DNA of 64,000 nucleotides, from contig NZ_JANHOJ010000003.1 of NCBI RefSeq assembly GCF_026930145.1, positions 176,824-240,823 of the forward strand. Direction: 5' to 3'. Each line of letters begins with the position of its first letter. Positions within the stretch are counted from its first letter, which is position 1. Made by a program: the position numbers and the translations under genes. This stretch comes from Bartonella sp. A05. GTDB taxonomy: Bacteria > Pseudomonadota > Alphaproteobacteria > Rhizobiales > Rhizobiaceae. Shown here piece after piece: positions 29,012 to 37,839 of this stretch. A model generated the notes under the pieces. That model was not told where the DNA came from. It saw only the letters and a program-made list of their open reading frames with translations, and ran no database searches.

Positions 29012-29608
29012 ATGCCAAGCTCTCTCCTATCACGCTGGTACACCAATATCATACTCTTAATATCCATTTTATTCATAACTATAAATGCTGCAAACGCTCA
29101 ACCCAAACCAGTAGAACAAAACAATCAACGTTACTCTCTACGAGAAATTATCGATTCTGGTCATCATTTTTTTGGTAAAACAACAGGCAGTATAGCGACC
29201 GCAATTGAAAATATCTTTTCGAAATATGGTCACCCAAACGCTTATATTTTAGGAGAAGAAGCCTCTGGTGCTTTTTTTGCTGGATTAACCTACGGCGAAG
29301 GACAGGTTTTTACAAAGCATTTTGGTCAGCACAAGATTTTTTGGCAAGGACCGTCTGTAGGGTGGGACTTTGGTGGTCAAGGTTCTCGTTTGATGATCCT
29401 AGTTTACGATCTCAGTAAAATAAATAATTTATGGGGACGCTATGGTGGTATTTCAGGTTCAGCCTATTTAGTCGCAGGTATTGGTTTTCACGTCCTCAAA
29501 CGCGATAATGTTTTGTTGGTTCCAATACGGACAGGAGTTGGTGCGCGTCTTGGTCTTAATATAGGATATTTAAAATTAACACCAATGCCAACATGGAACC
29601 CCTTCTAA
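29012..29608 (+). CDS. eipA: EipA family envelope-integrity protein (DUF1134)
   Basis: EipA is a periplasmic beta-barrel-fold protein; in Brucella it is needed for cell-envelope integrity and normal division. The ATG follows AAAGGAG. Residues 1-30 are a signal peptide ending in AANAQ. The DUF1134 domain covers about 40-198. Recognisable parts are KTTGSIATAIENIFSKYG, then GEEASGAFFAGLTYGEG, WQGPSVGWDFGGQGSRLM, VAGIGFHV and RTGVGARLGLNIGYLK. The 198-residue length is normal. It is followed 25 bases later by a coiled-coil membrane protein gene, and the two may be cotranscribed. Confidence 0.9.
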   Translation: MPSSLLSRWYTNIILLISILFITINAANAQPKPVEQNNQRYSLREIIDSGHHFFGKTTGSIATAIENIFSKYGHPNAYILGEEASGAFFAGLTYGEGQVFTKHFGQHKIFWQGPSVGWDFGGQGSRLMILVYDLSKINNLWGRYGGISGSAYLVAGIGFHVLKRDNVLLVPIRTGVGARLGLNIGYLKLTPMPTWNPF

Positions 29609-29633
29609 ATAGTCCTCATTAAAAAGAAAAATT

Positions 29634-30284
29634 ATGTTTATGCAATCAATTCTTTTCTTTATTCTTGGAGTTGCCGGCACTTCTTGGATATTGGTGCTTA
29701 TCGCCCCTCTTATTTGGCATAGAGCTCTCCACTTCGCACATAAAATCGTTTCTACAAAAGTTCCGTTATCAGTCACTGAAATACAAGCGAACTACGACTT
29801 TATCTGTGCCCAACATTCTGTAGAATTGGTACGTAATGAGAAAAAATATGATTCTTTGCAAAAAAAATACTCTCAACAAAAAATACAACTTAGCCGAGTT
29901 AAAGAGCAGCTTTATCAATTGCTTTCATCCACAAAATACACCTCCCATCCTCTTCATGCAACAGAAGTGATCACGGAAGAAGGCAAACTAGACGCTCTCA
30001 CCACAAACACTTTCATAACGGAAATAAAAGCTATGCGAAAAAAAATAGTACTCTATCAACAACGCTTACAAAATATTCAACTTGATAAGCTTGACTCTGC
30101 TTTGAGTCATCAACTCCTACATGAATTGCGTGAAGAAACAAAAGAATTAGCAGCCACACTAGCCGCCCAAATAGCTATGAAAGAAGGCCAAAACTCGCCT
30201 ATCAACACATTGATTAAAGACTCTAAAAGCGAAAATGATCTTGCAGCTCGCATTCGCAAAAAAACAGATTATATAAAAAAATAG
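29634..30284 (+). CDS. Short membrane-anchored coiled-coil protein (216 aa)
   Basis: The N-terminus has one membrane helix (residues about 4-27, ILFFILGVAGTSWILVLIAP). A juxtamembrane basic segment leads to VPLSVTEIQANYDF (about 43-56), then to charged coiled-coil stretches (about 65-95 and 125-170). The pattern of a membrane helix, then LIAPLIWHRA, then PLS-x-TEIQA, matches a family of large Rhizobiales inner-membrane coiled-coil proteins of unknown function. As I recall those are several hundred residues long, so this copy would be a reduced version. The ribosome binding site is weak (AAAAAGAAAAAT), and it follows eipA closely. I cannot assign a function. Confidence 0.7.
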   Translation: MFMQSILFFILGVAGTSWILVLIAPLIWHRALHFAHKIVSTKVPLSVTEIQANYDFICAQHSVELVRNEKKYDSLQKKYSQQKIQLSRVKEQLYQLLSSTKYTSHPLHATEVITEEGKLDALTTNTFITEIKAMRKKIVLYQQRLQNIQLDKLDSALSHQLLHELREETKELAATLAAQIAMKEGQNSPINTLIKDSKSENDLAARIRKKTDYIKK

Positions 30285-30747
30285 CCCCTACATAAATCAG
30301 ATTTTCAAGACAGCATAAAACAAAGATCTGAATCGACGAGCATAAAAGGCAACTTTATTGACTGCTATTTTATTATATTTAAACAGAAAAACATTAAATA
30401 AACATCCAGAGATGATCTGCACACTGTTGGAATATCAGAAAAAATCATCAGCTGCAATATCCCCATGTCATGTATGCTTGCAAACGCACAACACAATCAG
30501 CATCAACACTAAAAATTACTACTAAAACTCCAAGACTGTGGAGGATTTATATATAATCTCCACCCAAACAACCGCACCCTAAAACCACTACCTGTGGCCC
30601 CATTTTTATGCCTTATTCTAAAAAAAACACTCTATATCGAGGATGAAATAGAATGACAAGAAAAAAGCTTAAAACGATGCTTGACATTTTGCTACTCTAC
30701 CCCTTATACCCGCGAGTGATAAAGCTATTATATAGTATTTTTATTTC
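30285..30747. other. Intergenic region upstream of tRNA-Met
   Basis: This AT-rich region holds no gene. The tRNA promoter lies at its 3' end. Confidence 0.55.
30681..30709 (+). promoter_or_regulatory. Promoter of tRNA-Met
   Basis: TTGACA (30681-30686) is followed by a 17-base spacer and TTATAC (30704-30709), which places the start of transcription about 30 bases before the mature tRNA. Confidence 0.6.
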
Positions 30748-30821
30748 GGCGAAGTAGCTCAGTAGGTTAGAGCAGAGGAATCATAATCCTTGTGTCGGGG
30801 GTTCGAGTCCCTCCTTCGCTA
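30748..30821 (+). tRNA. tRNA-Met (CAU), elongator type
   Basis: The 74-base cloverleaf folds fully. The acceptor is GGCGAAG with CTTCGCT (one G-U), the D stem GCTC/GAGC, and the anticodon stem GAGGA/TCCTT with loop ATCATAA (anticodon CAU). The variable loop is GTGTC, the T stem GGGGG/CCCTC, and the discriminator base A. Overall sequence resembles alphaproteobacterial elongator tRNA-Met rather than initiator or the lysidine-modified tRNA-Ile. The genomic sequence after the discriminator is CCG, so the last base of CCA is not encoded and must be supplied by the CCA-adding enzyme. Confidence 0.95.
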
Positions 30822-31595
30822 CCGTTTCCTTTTTATGTAGTGTTTTTCAAAGAATTTCTGGTTAGTTAATTTTAATTTTTTTATTGAATGCCTTTCAACA
30901 GTTTGTCATCGTAAACTGAAAAGATGAGCTAAAATCGGTAAGAGGACTAGAGAACTTTTATAGCTACCCGTCTTAACCTATCAAGGGTTATATTACAGCG
31001 AACTTACGCACCTACACGCTTGGTAGCTCTTTAAAGAAAGATTAACGTTACGTAAAAACAATATAATGTTATATGTCAGCGCTATCACTTTAATTTCTTC
31101 GCATTTTGCTTACATAAGAGAAAAATCATTATAAATGAACTTTCTCCCTTATCTTTTCTCTTAAACAAACACTGCTCAGCAATACTCAATAAAAAACAGT
31201 ATGAAGGAAATACGTGTCATAAATAATAATCAAAAATTTTCCACATCCAACACATAACCAATACGCCAAAAGCAGCGGACAGATAAACTAAAGCCGTTAC
31301 CATAAAGAAAACCTTTACTTTACATACATCTAAATCCTAAGTCCCTATGATAAAAATTATTAAAGATAGAATCAACATAAAAGAAAATAAGAATGCAGTA
31401 CTCATAGGAAAATACTGTATTCAGCAATTACAATCAAACAGAGACTACACAGTATTCATAACCACATAAACAACAAACAATGTTGATGCTAAAACTTTAA
31501 ACACCAAGCTTATGCTGAAAAATATGCGCATGTAAAAGCGACTCCAAATCAAGAACACTTTCTCTGTTTCGCTTCTTCATAAACAATAATCAATC
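30822..31595. other. Intergenic region between tRNA-Met and the dpp operon
   Basis: About 0.77 kb of AT-rich DNA without a recognisable gene. I looked for a copy of the tRNA 3' end that would mark an integrated element and found none. Confidence 0.5.
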
Positions 31596-32372
31596 TCACT
31601 TTTCTTTACAGGCAATGGATTCAATACTGGCCGCAAAAAATATCTTTGTATAGTCGTTTTTCGCGCGCAAATGACGTAAATCATTGTTGCTTAATTCTTC
31701 GGAAATACTCCCCTTATGCATCATTCCAACGCGACTACATATATGTGCAATGACAGAAAGATCATGGGATACCATCAAATAAGTCAGTTGCCTTTCTTCC
31801 CGTAACGACTTCAACAAATTCAAAATTTCAGCCTGTACCGATACATCCAATGCAGATGTTGGCTCATCAAGCAATAAAACTTCTGGCTCAATAATCAAAG
31901 CACGTGCAATGGCAACACGCTGACGCTGACCACCAGATAATTCATGCGGATAACGATAAAGAAATGAAGCATCCAAACCAACAGAATACACAGCATCACG
32001 CACCCGTTCATTTTTATTATCCATACCGTGAATTGTAAGAGATTCAGCAAGAACAGTATGAACCATCTTCCTAGGATGAAGTGAAGCGTAAGGATCTTGA
32101 AAAACCATTTGAATACGGCGCAAAAAAGCTTTGTCTCTCTTCTGTGACACTTCTGTTCCATCAAAAATGAAATGCCCACTATAATGGGGAATAAGCCCAA
32201 CCAATATATTCAAAATAGTGGATTTTCCGCAGCCCGATTCACCAATCAAGCCATAAGCCTCACCGCGCTTAATATGAAAATCAACATTTTTGACAACCGT
32301 AACTGCCTCGTTCCCGCAACCGAAGGTCACAGACAAATCAGAAACATCAATGATATTTTCACAACTGGTCAT
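31596..32372 (-). CDS. dppF: Dipeptide/oligopeptide ABC transporter ATP-binding protein, DppF type
   Basis: This is one of two ATPases that power a peptide (or heme-type) importer. ATG 32372 has AAGGAG 6 bases upstream. The 258-residue product has Walker A GESGCGKST, Q-loop VFQDPYASL, signature LSGGQRQRVAIARAL, Walker B VLLLDEPTSALD and the H-loop SHDLS. It lacks the usual C-terminal extension seen in longer OppF proteins. The gene overlaps dppD by 14 bases and is the last gene of the operon. Confidence 0.92.
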   Translation of the reverse strand: MTSCENIIDVSDLSVTFGCGNEAVTVVKNVDFHIKRGEAYGLIGESGCGKSTILNILVGLIPHYSGHFIFDGTEVSQKRDKAFLRRIQMVFQDPYASLHPRKMVHTVLAESLTIHGMDNKNERVRDAVYSVGLDASFLYRYPHELSGGQRQRVAIARALIIEPEVLLLDEPTSALDVSVQAEILNLLKSLREERQLTYLMVSHDLSVIAHICSRVGMMHKGSISEELSNNDLRHLRAKNDYTKIFFAASIESIACKEK

Positions 32373-33243
32373 GATAAGCTCCTTCGATACCATTAACAAA
32401 TGTAGGACCATGCAACCATTCAGGATCTCGCTCAGGAACAGTTAAAACATCAACCTGTTTATCAAGCCGTGGCAAACTAGCCAACAAAGCCTTAGTATAG
32501 GGGTGACGCGCGTGAGATAAATCACGTGCAGACAATTCTTCCAACACACGGCCAGCATACATCACCAAAACACGATCACAAAAATTAGCAACGACATTCA
32601 AATCATGACTAATGAAAATAAGCCCCGTTCCAGACCTTGTCACAAGCTCATCTAATATCGTTAAAACCTGACCTCTTACAGTGACATCAAGTGCAGATGT
32701 CGGCTCATCTGCGATAATTAAATCAGGCTCAGGAATGAGCATCATAGCAATCATAACCCGTTGCCCCATTCCACCAGATATTTCATGAGGAAATAACCGC
32801 ATAACATGTTCAGGATTGCGGATATGAACAGATTCCAACATAGCACGTGTTTTTTCCCATGCTTCCTTTTTTGAAACACGATAATGAATACGGTAAGCCT
32901 CAATAATCTGATCCCCAATCCGTATCAATGGATTAAGCGAATATTTGGGATCTTGCAGAATCATCGAAATACGTCTTCCCCGAATAGTATGCATCTGAGA
33001 CTCACCTGCAGCCAATAAATCAACATCACCAAAACGCATTTTTTTGGCTTTAAGAATTGCAGATTTTGGACTCAATTTTAAAATTGCACGTCCAATCGTT
33101 GATTTTCCAGATCCTGATTCTCCAACAATGCCAATTTTTTCTTTTCCTATAGAAAAACTAACCCCACGAACCGCATCTAAAATGCCACGTGTTGTAGAAA
33201 AAGAAACACGTAAATCTTCTATTTCTAATATTTTTTTATTCAT
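32359..33243 (-). CDS. dppD: Dipeptide/oligopeptide ABC transporter ATP-binding protein, DppD type
   Basis: The partner ATPase of DppF. ATG 33243 overlaps the end of dppC by 8 bases; an upstream in-frame start would lie deep in dppC. The 294-residue product shows Walker A GESGSGKST, Q-loop ILQDPKYSLNP, signature ISGGMGQRVMIAMML, Walker B LIIADEPTSALD and the switch SHDLN. The C-terminal peptide-transporter extension ARHPYTKALLASLPR is present. The signature carries GGMGQ in place of the common GGMRQ, a conservative variation. Confidence 0.93.
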   Translation of the reverse strand: MNKKILEIEDLRVSFSTTRGILDAVRGVSFSIGKEKIGIVGESGSGKSTIGRAILKLSPKSAILKAKKMRFGDVDLLAAGESQMHTIRGRRISMILQDPKYSLNPLIRIGDQIIEAYRIHYRVSKKEAWEKTRAMLESVHIRNPEHVMRLFPHEISGGMGQRVMIAMMLIPEPDLIIADEPTSALDVTVRGQVLTILDELVTRSGTGLIFISHDLNVVANFCDRVLVMYAGRVLEELSARDLSHARHPYTKALLASLPRLDKQVDVLTVPERDPEWLHGPTFVNGIEGAYHDQL

Positions 33244-34165
33244 TACGCGGATCCAATATATCACGAAGTCCATCACCTAAAAGGTTGAAAGCAAGGCTTG
33301 TAAGCAATATTGCGCAGCCCGGTATCACCGCCAACCACCAACTCGTCATCATAAAATCACGGCCTGTCGAAAGCATTGCACCCCATTCAGCACTTGGCGG
33401 TTGGGCACCCAACCCCAAAAAACTAAGACCAGATGCTGTTAAAATAATCGAAGACATACTCAATGTCAGCCGTACAATAACGGAGGGAACACACATTGGC
33501 GCAATATGAAAGAAAATAATTCGCCAAGCAGACGCACCTTGCAAATAAACTGCAGACACATAATCAGATGAACGTATCATCAAAGTTTCAGCACGCGCTA
33601 AACGCGCGATCGACGGCCATGCCACAACTGAAACTGCAATGGCAGCATTTTCAATGCCAGGACCTAAAGCCGCTGAAAAAGCAAGCGCTAAAATCAAACC
33701 AGGCAGCGCAAGAAAAATGTCTACAATACGCATCAAAGCAGTATCAACCCATCCCCCTATATAACCGGCTGCAGCGCCTACAATTAAACCTATTGGCCCC
33801 ACGATAATCGTCGTTAAAAACACAATGTAAAGGGTGATACGTGCCCCAAAAACTAAGCGACTAAAAATATCACGCCCTAATTCATCCGTTCCTAAATAAT
33901 GCTCTCTAGATGGAGGCTGTAATCGATGAGCAAGATCGTTGCTAAAAATATCATAAGAAGCAATCCAAGGCGCAAAAATCGCACACAAAATAACAACAAC
34001 GAGAATGGAAAGGCCAAATAAAGCAGAATAATTACGAAAAAATTTTCTCACTGAATGATAAATTTTTTGTGCATTTGCCTGAACTACTGACTGTGGAACG
34101 GACTCCTTTAGCCAGCATTTCAAAGAAAACGACGACTGCGATTTATTATTATGAGTTATTAACAT
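33236..34165 (-). CDS. dppC: Dipeptide/oligopeptide ABC transporter permease, DppC type
   Basis: An inner-membrane permease of the importer. The ATG at 34165 starts just after the dppB stop codon; a TTG 6 bases earlier overlapping that stop is an alternative. The product is about 309 residues with six membrane segments. The N-terminal OppC domain contains HYLGTDELGRDIFSRLVFGA. The coupling-helix region has VVAWPSIARLARAETL, and the EAA-like signature continues to GASAWRIIFFHIAPM. The hydrophilic N-terminal 45 residues are longer than in many homologues. Confidence 0.92.
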   Translation of the reverse strand: MLITHNNKSQSSFSLKCWLKESVPQSVVQANAQKIYHSVRKFFRNYSALFGLSILVVVILCAIFAPWIASYDIFSNDLAHRLQPPSREHYLGTDELGRDIFSRLVFGARITLYIVFLTTIIVGPIGLIVGAAAGYIGGWVDTALMRIVDIFLALPGLILALAFSAALGPGIENAAIAVSVVAWPSIARLARAETLMIRSSDYVSAVYLQGASAWRIIFFHIAPMCVPSVIVRLTLSMSSIILTASGLSFLGLGAQPPSAEWGAMLSTGRDFMMTSWWLAVIPGCAILLTSLAFNLLGDGLRDILDPRNE

Positions 34166-34167
34166 AT

Positions 34168-35244
34168 TCAACGTGTCCTCGGATCCAAAGTGCGATAAAG
34201 CAAATCACAAAGTAAATTAATAGCGATAAAAATACATCCTATCAGCAACGTGCCGCTTACAACTACATTCATATCTCCTGCCAAAAGCGCAGTGACTAAA
34301 TAACGGCCAAAACCAGGCCAAGAAAAAATAGTCTCCGTCAACACAGCACCTTCTAACAAAAAAGCATAAGAAAGCGCAACAACAGTGATAATTTGGACAG
34401 AAGCGCTACGGAAAGCATGGCACCAAACCGTCCGACGCCACGACAACCCCTTAACACGCGCAGTAATGATATATTCTTGATTCAACTGTGCAACCATAAA
34501 ACCACGAGTCATACGACTAATATAAGCCATAGTGCCAGAAGCTAAAATTAAAGCAGGCATGATAATATGACTAAAAGCGTTGCCAAAAGCTTCCCACTGA
34601 CCCTGCATAGCAGTATCCAAAAGGAAAAAACCTGTCTTAGACTCAAAAGAATATTCATAAATAAAATCAATACGCCCCGGACCACTAATCCAACCAAGTT
34701 TAGCGTAAAATATCAATAACGCCATCAATCCAAGCCAAAAAGTTGGTGTTGAATAAATGATTAATGTAAAAACACGGACGAAATAATCAATAAATGAATT
34801 GCGATACATGGCTGCAAACACACCAAGGGGAATCCCAAAACCCGTGCCAATAATAACAGAAACTGTAGCAAGCTCTAATGTTGCAGGAAATACACGTAGA
34901 ATATCTTCTAAAACAGGATGCCCCGAAGTCAAAGAATCCCCAAGATCAAACGCAAAAATATTCCAAATATAATTCCAATATTGGATGATTAATGGCTGAT
35001 CAAAACCCAATTTATAATACATTGTATCATAAACTTCCTGACTAATATTATCACCTAAAATAGCAAGAATAGGATCTAAAGGGAGAAGACGACCAATAAA
35101 AAAAGTAATTGTTACCAAACCAAGTAATGTCATAAAAACTGATAATAACAACTTAAATGCTTTGAAAAAAAACGCTAACACATGCAGATCTTTTTTCTGC
35201 TTATGTGGAATTGCACTATCAGATTTTGAAAATGACGAAGTCAT
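34168..35244 (-). CDS. dppB: Dipeptide/oligopeptide ABC transporter permease, DppB type
   Basis: The second permease and first gene of the dppBCDF unit. ATG 35244 has GGGGAG just upstream. The 358-residue product has six membrane helices. Family motifs are FFIGRLLPLDPILAILGDN near the N-terminus, TPTFWLGLMALL, and the EAA-like loop ITARVKGLSWRRTVWCHAFR (20 residues). Its leader contains two hairpins, and further upstream lies the stub of a lost binding-protein gene with its promoter, so dppB may now be expressed from that inherited promoter. Confidence 0.93.
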   Translation of the reverse strand: MTSSFSKSDSAIPHKQKKDLHVLAFFFKAFKLLLSVFMTLLGLVTITFFIGRLLPLDPILAILGDNISQEVYDTMYYKLGFDQPLIIQYWNYIWNIFAFDLGDSLTSGHPVLEDILRVFPATLELATVSVIIGTGFGIPLGVFAAMYRNSFIDYFVRVFTLIIYSTPTFWLGLMALLIFYAKLGWISGPGRIDFIYEYSFESKTGFFLLDTAMQGQWEAFGNAFSHIIMPALILASGTMAYISRMTRGFMVAQLNQEYIITARVKGLSWRRTVWCHAFRSASVQIITVVALSYAFLLEGAVLTETIFSWPGFGRYLVTALLAGDMNVVVSGTLLIGCIFIAINLLCDLLYRTLDPRTR

Positions 35245-35262
35245 TGTAAGCTCCCCTACACA

Positions 35263-35296
35263 CTTATCACATATAAGTATGGCGGACTTTTCCGCC
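35263..35296 (-). promoter_or_regulatory. Two hairpins in the dppB leader
   Basis: GGCGGA-AAAG-TCCGCC (35281-35296) and the palindrome CTTAT-CACAT-ATAAG (35263-35277) lie just upstream of the dppB ribosome binding site. Neither is followed by a T-run, so they look like leader structures or operators rather than terminators. Confidence 0.4.
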
Positions 35297-35374
35297 ACAC
35301 AGTACATAAATTTGAATCATACACAGTGTACGACATTCATTTATCATGATCATCGTCTATGCTTTTCTGCCTTA

Positions 35375-35419
35375 TCATAGTAAAATACAAAGAATTTTCA
35401 AAAATCTTTTTACAGTCAC
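35375..35419 (-). pseudogene. Vestigial fourth dppA: start codon and truncated signal peptide
   Basis: On the minus strand AGGGG-ATTGCA precedes a GTG that opens MTVKRFLKILCILL and then stops. The context closely matches the start of dppA1 (AGGGGATGCA then GTG). Upstream sequence around 35495-35520 matches the dppA2 leader (CAATATAT followed by CTTT in plus sense), and a dppA-type promoter lies further upstream. I read this as the 5' end of a binding-protein gene whose body has been deleted. Confidence 0.55.
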
Positions 35420-35568
35420 TGCAATCCCCTTTTTGGATTTTACTCCAAATTTTGCAAAAAAGAACCTGTGAATTCTTCACTTTCTCTCGCATAACAGCGC
35501 AATATATTGGCTTTAACACCGAACTAAATTAAGTTCCATTATCAATCTCTGCACGCTATATGATTAAA

Positions 35569-35597
35569 GCTATAGAGCACCCATAACACATTAGCAA
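35569..35597 (-). promoter_or_regulatory. dppA-type promoter module upstream of dppB
   Basis: The minus strand reads TTGCTA, 17 bases, TATAGC. It shares the extended core TTGCTAAT-TGTTA with the modules before dppA1 and dppA2, allowing one mismatch in the middle. It belongs to the vestigial gene and may now drive dppBCDF. Confidence 0.65.
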
Positions 35598-35786
35598 GTG
35601 CTTACAGCTCTGCATATCAAATTGTAAAACAATTCGATAAAGGCACCAAAAGACTTACCAGATGTTGAGAATGATGAAATCACAATAGAAGCGCTGATAT
35701 ATTTCAGCTATAAGTATAGTGGATTTCTCACCCATATAAAATGAACCTAAATCTAATATATGATCTTTATCGCCATACTATGGCGA

Positions 35787-37403
35787 TTACTTTTCTACCT
35801 TATTGTAGTACAGTTTAAAGCTATTCCAAACCCAGTTTTTCACCGCAGGACCGACACCAATAGTATAATATGTCTGAAATATATGATTTGTTGGACCATG
35901 CTCAAACATATAGCGCTGTAAATCACGATACATCTCAAGGCGTTTGTCGTGATCTTTCTCAAACAAAGCACTCATCACCATTTCATTTGCCTTCGCATCA
36001 TAATAGCCAATCCGCCAAGCAGAATATCCCCTATTGTTTTCAGCAAATGTTGGATCCGGATTGTAAAGGTGGTGCAAAGACGGTGCATGGCCATCAGGAT
36101 AAACTGTACTCCATCCCATAATAGAGATGTCATATTTTCCAGACCGTGAACGGCTTAGTAATTGAGATTGTGCCATTCTTTCAATTGTAAGATTAACCCC
36201 AATTTTACGCGCATTTTCCTGGATAGATTGTGCAACAGGTGACATATAAGGAAGACTTCCAATCATAATATTAGCCTTAAAGCCATTTGGATAACCAGCT
36301 TCTGTTATTAACTGTTTTGATTTTTTGAGATCCAATTCAAATGGCATCCCCTCTTTTTCATCCAAAGCACCCGGAATACCCAATGGCATATAACTTGCAC
36401 GAGGAATCCCAACACCCTTCAAAACAGTTTTACCAAGCTTGTCATAATCAATCAGATAACGAAACGCCAATCTCACTTTTTCATTAGACAAAATTGGATG
36501 TTTATTATTTAAAGCCAAATAAATAGACCGTGGTTGCAAAATACGATTAATTTTGATCGAACCGACCTGTTCTTCAATCAGACGCATATCCTCTGAAGAT
36601 AAATCACGCGCTATATCTGCATCACCTTTTTCCAAAAGAAATCTCTGACTTGCCGATTCCACAACATGACGCACCAAAATGTTTTTAAGTTTTGGTTTTT
36701 CACCCCAATAATTTTCCGCAGCCTGTAGCTCAACACGATCACCTGGATTCCAACGAAGCAACTTGTAAGGCCCTATACAAGCCGAATGCGTGGTTAAATA
36801 TTTGTTACCCATATCACCATCAACAGCATGTGCTTCAAGTGTTTTCCGATCAAGAACTGCAGAACCATAGGACGCCCCAATAACAGACAAGATAAGATTG
36901 ATGGGATAAGGCTTATCAAATATTATCCTCAAAGTCTCATCATCAAGAGCTTTGATGTTTTCATCAACATTATCCACGTTAAAGCCATAACTCGCCAAAA
37001 GTTGAGAATAGCTCAACTTTAATTTGACAAGTCGATGCATAGACCATGCGAGATCTTCTGCTGTCCCTTTCCTGCCGTCCTCAAACTTTAAGTCATTACG
37101 AAGATGAAAAACAACCGTTTTCCCATCATCCGAAACATCCCAAGATTGAGCCATAGCAGGACGAATTATGCCCGGATTATCTTGATCATATTCTACCAAG
37201 GAGCTGCACATATTGGCCAATAATTCACTCGTTACAATTTCAAGAACTTGTGCTGGATCAAATGTACTGATTGCATCAATATTCCACGCCATCACCAACG
37301 TATCTTTGAATGATGTGCTTAGCGCCATCGTCGGATACCCGCTAAGAAAACTAATGATTCCTAATACACCATAAAATCTCTTTAATTCCCCTTTGGTTTT
37401 CAC
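35787..37403 (-). CDS. dppA: Dipeptide-type ABC transporter substrate-binding protein, copy 1 (SBP family 5)
   Basis: A periplasmic binding protein that delivers peptides, or possibly heme or 5-aminolevulinate as in E. coli DppA, to the DppBCDF importer. The start is GTG 37403 with AAGGAGGGG about 6 bases upstream. Residues 1-29 are a signal peptide ending near TMALS. The SBP family 5 domain starts at about 33 (DTLVMAWNIDAISTFDPAQV) and contains FHLRNDLKFEDGRKGTAEDL (20 residues). The 538-residue length is normal. It is very similar to copy 2 and more distant from copy 3. It lies 543 bases before dppB. Confidence 0.93.
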   Translation of the reverse strand: MKTKGELKRFYGVLGIISFLSGYPTMALSTSFKDTLVMAWNIDAISTFDPAQVLEIVTSELLANMCSSLVEYDQDNPGIIRPAMAQSWDVSDDGKTVVFHLRNDLKFEDGRKGTAEDLAWSMHRLVKLKLSYSQLLASYGFNVDNVDENIKALDDETLRIIFDKPYPINLILSVIGASYGSAVLDRKTLEAHAVDGDMGNKYLTTHSACIGPYKLLRWNPGDRVELQAAENYWGEKPKLKNILVRHVVESASQRFLLEKGDADIARDLSSEDMRLIEEQVGSIKINRILQPRSIYLALNNKHPILSNEKVRLAFRYLIDYDKLGKTVLKGVGIPRASYMPLGIPGALDEKEGMPFELDLKKSKQLITEAGYPNGFKANIMIGSLPYMSPVAQSIQENARKIGVNLTIERMAQSQLLSRSRSGKYDISIMGWSTVYPDGHAPSLHHLYNPDPTFAENNRGYSAWRIGYYDAKANEMVMSALFEKDHDKRLEMYRDLQRYMFEHGPTNHIFQTYYTIGVGPAVKNWVWNSFKLYYNKVEK

Positions 37404-37839
37404 TGCATCCCCTCCTTGTGCAATTTGGCCACATCATGTAAAAAAAAGCATCGACGAATTCTTCATTCGCCTCTTCACGATGGCACAACACACAAGATCA
37501 TCCATCCCAAATTGAATGCTTATGTTTGAGACTATAGACCCTCTCTAACATATTAGCAAGGATCTTAAAGCATGTTATCTACTATATCATGTATATTACA
37601 CTCATTGTATCCACTATATTATGAACATTAATCAAAACCGCAGAAACAGCCCCATCTCACAAATTGATATTCAACATCACTCGAACCATTTCATGTAGAT
37701 TTATACAGCTACGACACTTGTTCTATCCGCTATGGCCAACAGTCAAACCACCGCAGCCCTCTAACTTATGCAATATAAGTCTGGCAGAATTCCATGAGAT
37801 ACAGCAAAATAATTTTAATCAGATATCACCATACATCCT
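37404..37839. other. Intergenic region between dppA copies 2 and 1
   Basis: This region holds the promoter module of copy 1 (37531-37559) and its leader of about 120 bases. The rest is AT-rich, with no gene. Confidence 0.6.
37531..37559 (-). promoter_or_regulatory. Promoter module of dppA copy 1
   Basis: The minus strand reads TTGCTA (37554-37559), a 17-base spacer beginning ATATGTTA, then TATAGT (37531-37536). It is repeated with small changes ahead of dppA copy 2 and ahead of dppB. Confidence 0.7.

Larger units (their letters stand above)
35245..35786. other. dppB leader region with hairpins, dppA stub and inherited promoter
   Basis: Reading toward dppB on the minus strand, this region holds a perfect palindrome just at and after the dppA1 stop (35769-35787, ATCGCCATA and complement), a promoter module (35569-35597), the stub of a fourth binding-protein gene (35375-35419) and two small hairpins near the dppB start. 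Each is noted separately or in the findings. Confidence 0.6.

Noticed and set aside
30748..31595. Possible integrative-element attachment site at tRNA-Met
   Set aside because: No repeat of the tRNA 3' end and no integrase gene are found downstream.
35769..35787. Perfect palindrome at the end of dppA1 as a terminator
   Set aside because: The stem is good but no T-run follows on the minus strand, so I did not call it a terminator.
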